From the NCBI GenBank assembly GCA_036924285.1, contig JAYKYS010000004.1, positions 1,550,001 to 1,614,000 on the forward strand: a DNA stretch of 64,000 bases, read 5' to 3'. Positions 61,273 to 64,000 of this stretch are shown one piece after another. The stretch comes from Asterella californica (taxonomy: Eukaryota > Streptophyta > Marchantiopsida > Marchantiales > Aytoniaceae). The notes beneath the pieces were generated by a model. It did not search any database and had not been told where the DNA came from. It saw nothing but the letters and a program-made list of their open reading frames with translations. The translations under genes and the position numbers were made by a program. Every line of letters begins with the position of its first letter. Positions within the stretch are counted from its first letter, which is position 1.

Positions 61273-64000
61273 TGTAGTGACGTAGGATTTCTCCTTTTGC
61301 CCATTTAGTATACAAGATATCGTTCCCACAGAGGATTTGCACAAGTAACGCTGCTCTAAGTTCTAAGATCTGTTCAAACACACAAACACATGGGTTTTGC
61401 CTAGAAATCCCGTCTTCTCACAAAACCACATAAAACAACACGTCTTCCAGACACGCCAAATGGTGCTCTGGACCCAAACAAACAACTACCAATTACAATA
61501 TCATACAACTATTCACAGAGAAGCTCGGGAAGACGATCTTCCTGCTTCCAGGTTGCTTCTTCCGGTCTTCTCGATACCGTCTTTCCGAAGCGATTCTCGT
61601 CTTCTGGGGGTTTAGCTCGTCTTCTCACACCTCCAGAAGGCTGTCCGGCTTCACAGAAGTCGACTAGTAACAGTCGTTACACCTTACTCTCACACTCACA
61701 TTCCAACGGGTTGGATAAATCACAGGGTGTATGCCCCCTGTAGCCGTCTCTGGCTTCTGCCTACGGAAGTTGTCTTCCTGCAGCACTACAACGACGTTCA
61801 CCTTCATGGAAGCTCAATAGAAGTCTCGGAAGCTCACTAGAGAAGATAAGAAGATGAGGGAAGATGGGAACAAGAAGAAATCCAAACAAGAGAAAACAGG
61901 ATGAAAAAAGGCAATTAAGATTCCGACAGGCTTCTAGTCCGGATCCTGACTAACAAGCCATCCCTGCTTGTAATAGTTTGGGGAGGAAGACAACAAACGT
62001 GAGTACTGTAGCACTGTCTTCTACTCGAGGATGTCGTCTTCTGTTGCGGGAAGAAGGCTTCTTTCTTCTTCACTTCGCTGCTCTGACTGCTCTGTCTTCT
62101 GGGATCCCTTACCCAGAAGACCGTTTGTACGTAGATCCCAAGTGCTCTACTGAACGAGTCAAGCTACACTCCACAACTGTTGACATTCACCGTCACTCAG
62201 GAAGAACACTTCCCATGCACAATTGGGAGCGAATTCAATACATTCCACCACCCAGAAGACATGAGCGAAGCTGCTGCACTCAAATCCACAATCTATTTCC
62301 CGAGAAGAAGTCACAATGACATTGGGAAGCTCACTCCCGCTACTTCCTACGTCTACTCCTCGACACACCAGCCTAGCTAACAGGACTGCACGAGGATGCC
62401 GTTCCCTGTTCCTAGACTGTCCACTACTTCTATCTACATCTTCGAACCACTGCTGGTGCGAGTATGCAGACCCCTCCTGAAGTCGCTTCTTCGGCTCTCG
62501 GTAAGACTCTATCTTCCAATCGTTCCTCCCTTGCCTGTCTTCCCCGAAAAGGCAGGTGGTACTCCCAAGCACATGCCATGAACTCACAATCCTAGGCAAG
62601 ATCTTCTTCTCGTACCAATATCCTCGGTTCTCGGTCTCAGGCTTGTGAAACGCCTTACGCCACCAGTCTTCAGTCCAGGAAGACGGTCTTCCCCGAGCTA
62701 CTCTTGCCTTTGCAGATACACGGTTACGCAGTGGTAACGCGGCCCACACCTCCTCCAGAAGCCCTTGATCTGCGAGGTTCCAATCCCACAGGAAGAAGTC
62801 GAGACCCAACTCCTTGAGGAAAGGAGTGGCCTCGGCCAATTCTGCCGTGGGTAACACCAAGCCTCGCGGATGCATCGACATACCTGGAAGATCTGTTGCA
62901 CTAAACCACAAGCACCTACTATGAGCTGAAGGCTCAGTTCTTCCCGAGTGCCCACAGTCTAGCTTCTACTTCTCAGAAGACGAAACTAGTCTTCCAGAAG
63001 ACAGCTACTCCGTCTTCCGGGATTCTAACAGTACTTCCTAGATAGCTCTCGTCTTCCGAGCTATATCTAAACAATCCTATCTAAGCAAGGCCTCGCATGG
63101 ATTACCAAGAAGACAACCCACCTTGCATTACATCCTACTTCCTATCAGAAGATACAAGATATGCGAGAAGTAGAGTATGAGAAAGGTTCAGAAGATGGTT
63201 GCGGGCTCCTGCGGTGACAGTGGTCTCTGGGAAGATACTTGGGACAGCTTCCGATTCAATGTCTTTCTCGGAAGACTTCTCGAAGTCAGACTTCCCTTCA
63301 CTGGTCTCACCTGTCTTCGTCTTCCTACACGCAATCTATCCTCACAACAGACTCAAGACAACTGCACTCTGTTCTTCTGACTTCTCACCTCTCATACGCA
63401 CTCAGAAGAAGCTTGCTGCATGATGAGAAGACATGACCCTCGACCATTCCCTCCAGATTCTGCCAGCAAGACTTCTCACAACTCTCTTCTAAGTTCGGGA
63501 AGAAGAAGGAACGGTTGCTATGGATCAAACAGAAGAGACCCGAATGGACCCTCGCGTCTTCTCGCTCATTTTGCCAGCCTTCCAGTCTTCTAGTCTCTCT
63601 AGGAAGATGGGGAGTTGAGAAGCTTGGAAGACCGGGAGGCACAGGCCTAGTTCCCGACTTCCAACTTCTCGAATTAACACAACAACTCACCACTCCACTC
63701 AGGATTCGTACCAAGCCTCTCTAAACACAAAAGCAAAGCAAATCCACTCTTGATACGAATTGTGTTCAGTCGACTTCCGAAGACAGTCTTCCGAAGACGG
63801 TCTTCCGAAGACAGTCAAGTTCAGGAAGCGTCTTCCGAAGATGTTCCCATCTTCCGAATCGTCTTCTGTTCCAAGTTTCGGGAATAGAGAGGTAGGGGGG
63901 TAGGGAAATTGATAGTTGGGGTCTCCAATTTGAGGGCTAGGAGTAGGGAAGCTCGAATTGAGCTCGGGAAGAAGCAAGGAGATGTCTCGACAGAAATTGG
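61273..64000 (-). repeat. E4: 5' LTR (continues beyond window)
   Basis: 61273-62837 matches the 3' LTR at 45514-48845 except for a 1758-bp deletion at 62479/62480. Beyond 62837 there is no partner in the window. A frame at 62159-62911 (-) keeps the first part of the LTR-encoded protein (start ATG at 62911), fused by the deletion to unrelated text. 62950-64000 holds no other recognisable gene and is dense in GTCTTC/GAAGAC. The LTR start was not reached. Confidence 0.7.

Larger units (their letters stand above)
45514..64000 (-). mobile_element. Retroelement E4: Tat/Athila-like Ty3/gypsy element
   Basis: This minus-strand element starts at 45514 (its 3' end) and runs past the right edge. From right to left it has the 5' LTR (61273 and beyond), a primer-binding site of plant Tat/Athila form, gag with three zinc knuckles, protease-RT, RNase H-integrase, 3' UTR, and a 3' LTR containing an ORF. 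E5 (48846-53959) lies inside its 3' part. The long terminal repeats, the PBS and the FLDDF-type RT fit the Tat branch. The whole element is exceptionally rich in GTCTTC/GAAGAC. Confidence 0.85.

Overview
The window is nuclear DNA of a plant-lineage eukaryote and is almost entirely transposable elements. No conserved single-copy host gene, rRNA, tRNA or CRISPR array is recognisable. Three things point to the green lineage, most likely a charophyte alga or an early land plant: a PIF/Harbinger-type MITE with TAA target duplications, a Ty3/gypsy element with a plant Tat/Athila-like primer-binding site, and a gypsy family carrying a DNMT3-like cytosine methyltransferase, a combination reported from dinoflagellates and charophytes. 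The species cannot be fixed from sequence alone.

Layout. Positions 1-5560 are flanking DNA with no convincing gene, two MITE-like elements and an AT-rich tract. From about 5560 to the right edge the window is one stack of nested LTR retrotransposons. The oldest layer, O (minus strand), is a degraded Ty3/gypsy element that encoded gag, protease, DNMT, RT, RNase H, integrase and a PHD finger. Its pieces are at 5560-8049, 17511-19037, 36646-36975, 42949-43730 and 45285-45513, and its gag should lie right of the window. Inserted into O are: N (8050-17510, plus strand), a second and more complete DNMT/PHD element flanked by AACA; E3 (gypsy, about 2-kb LTRs), which itself received E2 (24227-34240), an 880-bp insert and two solo LTRs; a solo LTR (43731-45284); and E4 (from 45514 past the right edge, minus strand), a Tat-like gypsy element with an ORF inside its LTR. 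E4 contains a 5'-truncated but otherwise well-preserved relative of E2, called E5 (48846-53959). A segment of about 17.9 kb (19038-36975) is inverted relative to its flanks. Inverting it back restores both the gag of E3 and the DNMT gene of O.

Main point of interest. N and O are two copies of one retrotransposon family that joins a DNA-methylation writer (DNMT3-like, motifs I, IV, VI, VIII and IX/X visible, placed between protease and RT) to a chromatin reader (a C4HC3 PHD finger at the C-terminus of integrase, where chromodomains sit in chromoviruses). Both copies are dead and carry many C-to-T/G-to-A changes, as expected of heavily methylated DNA. Six insertions by the E2/E3-type elements sit in CpG-centred 4-bp target sites (ACGG, ACGT, CCGT).

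The annotation rests on motif reading and on comparing the several copies within the window. No database search was possible.
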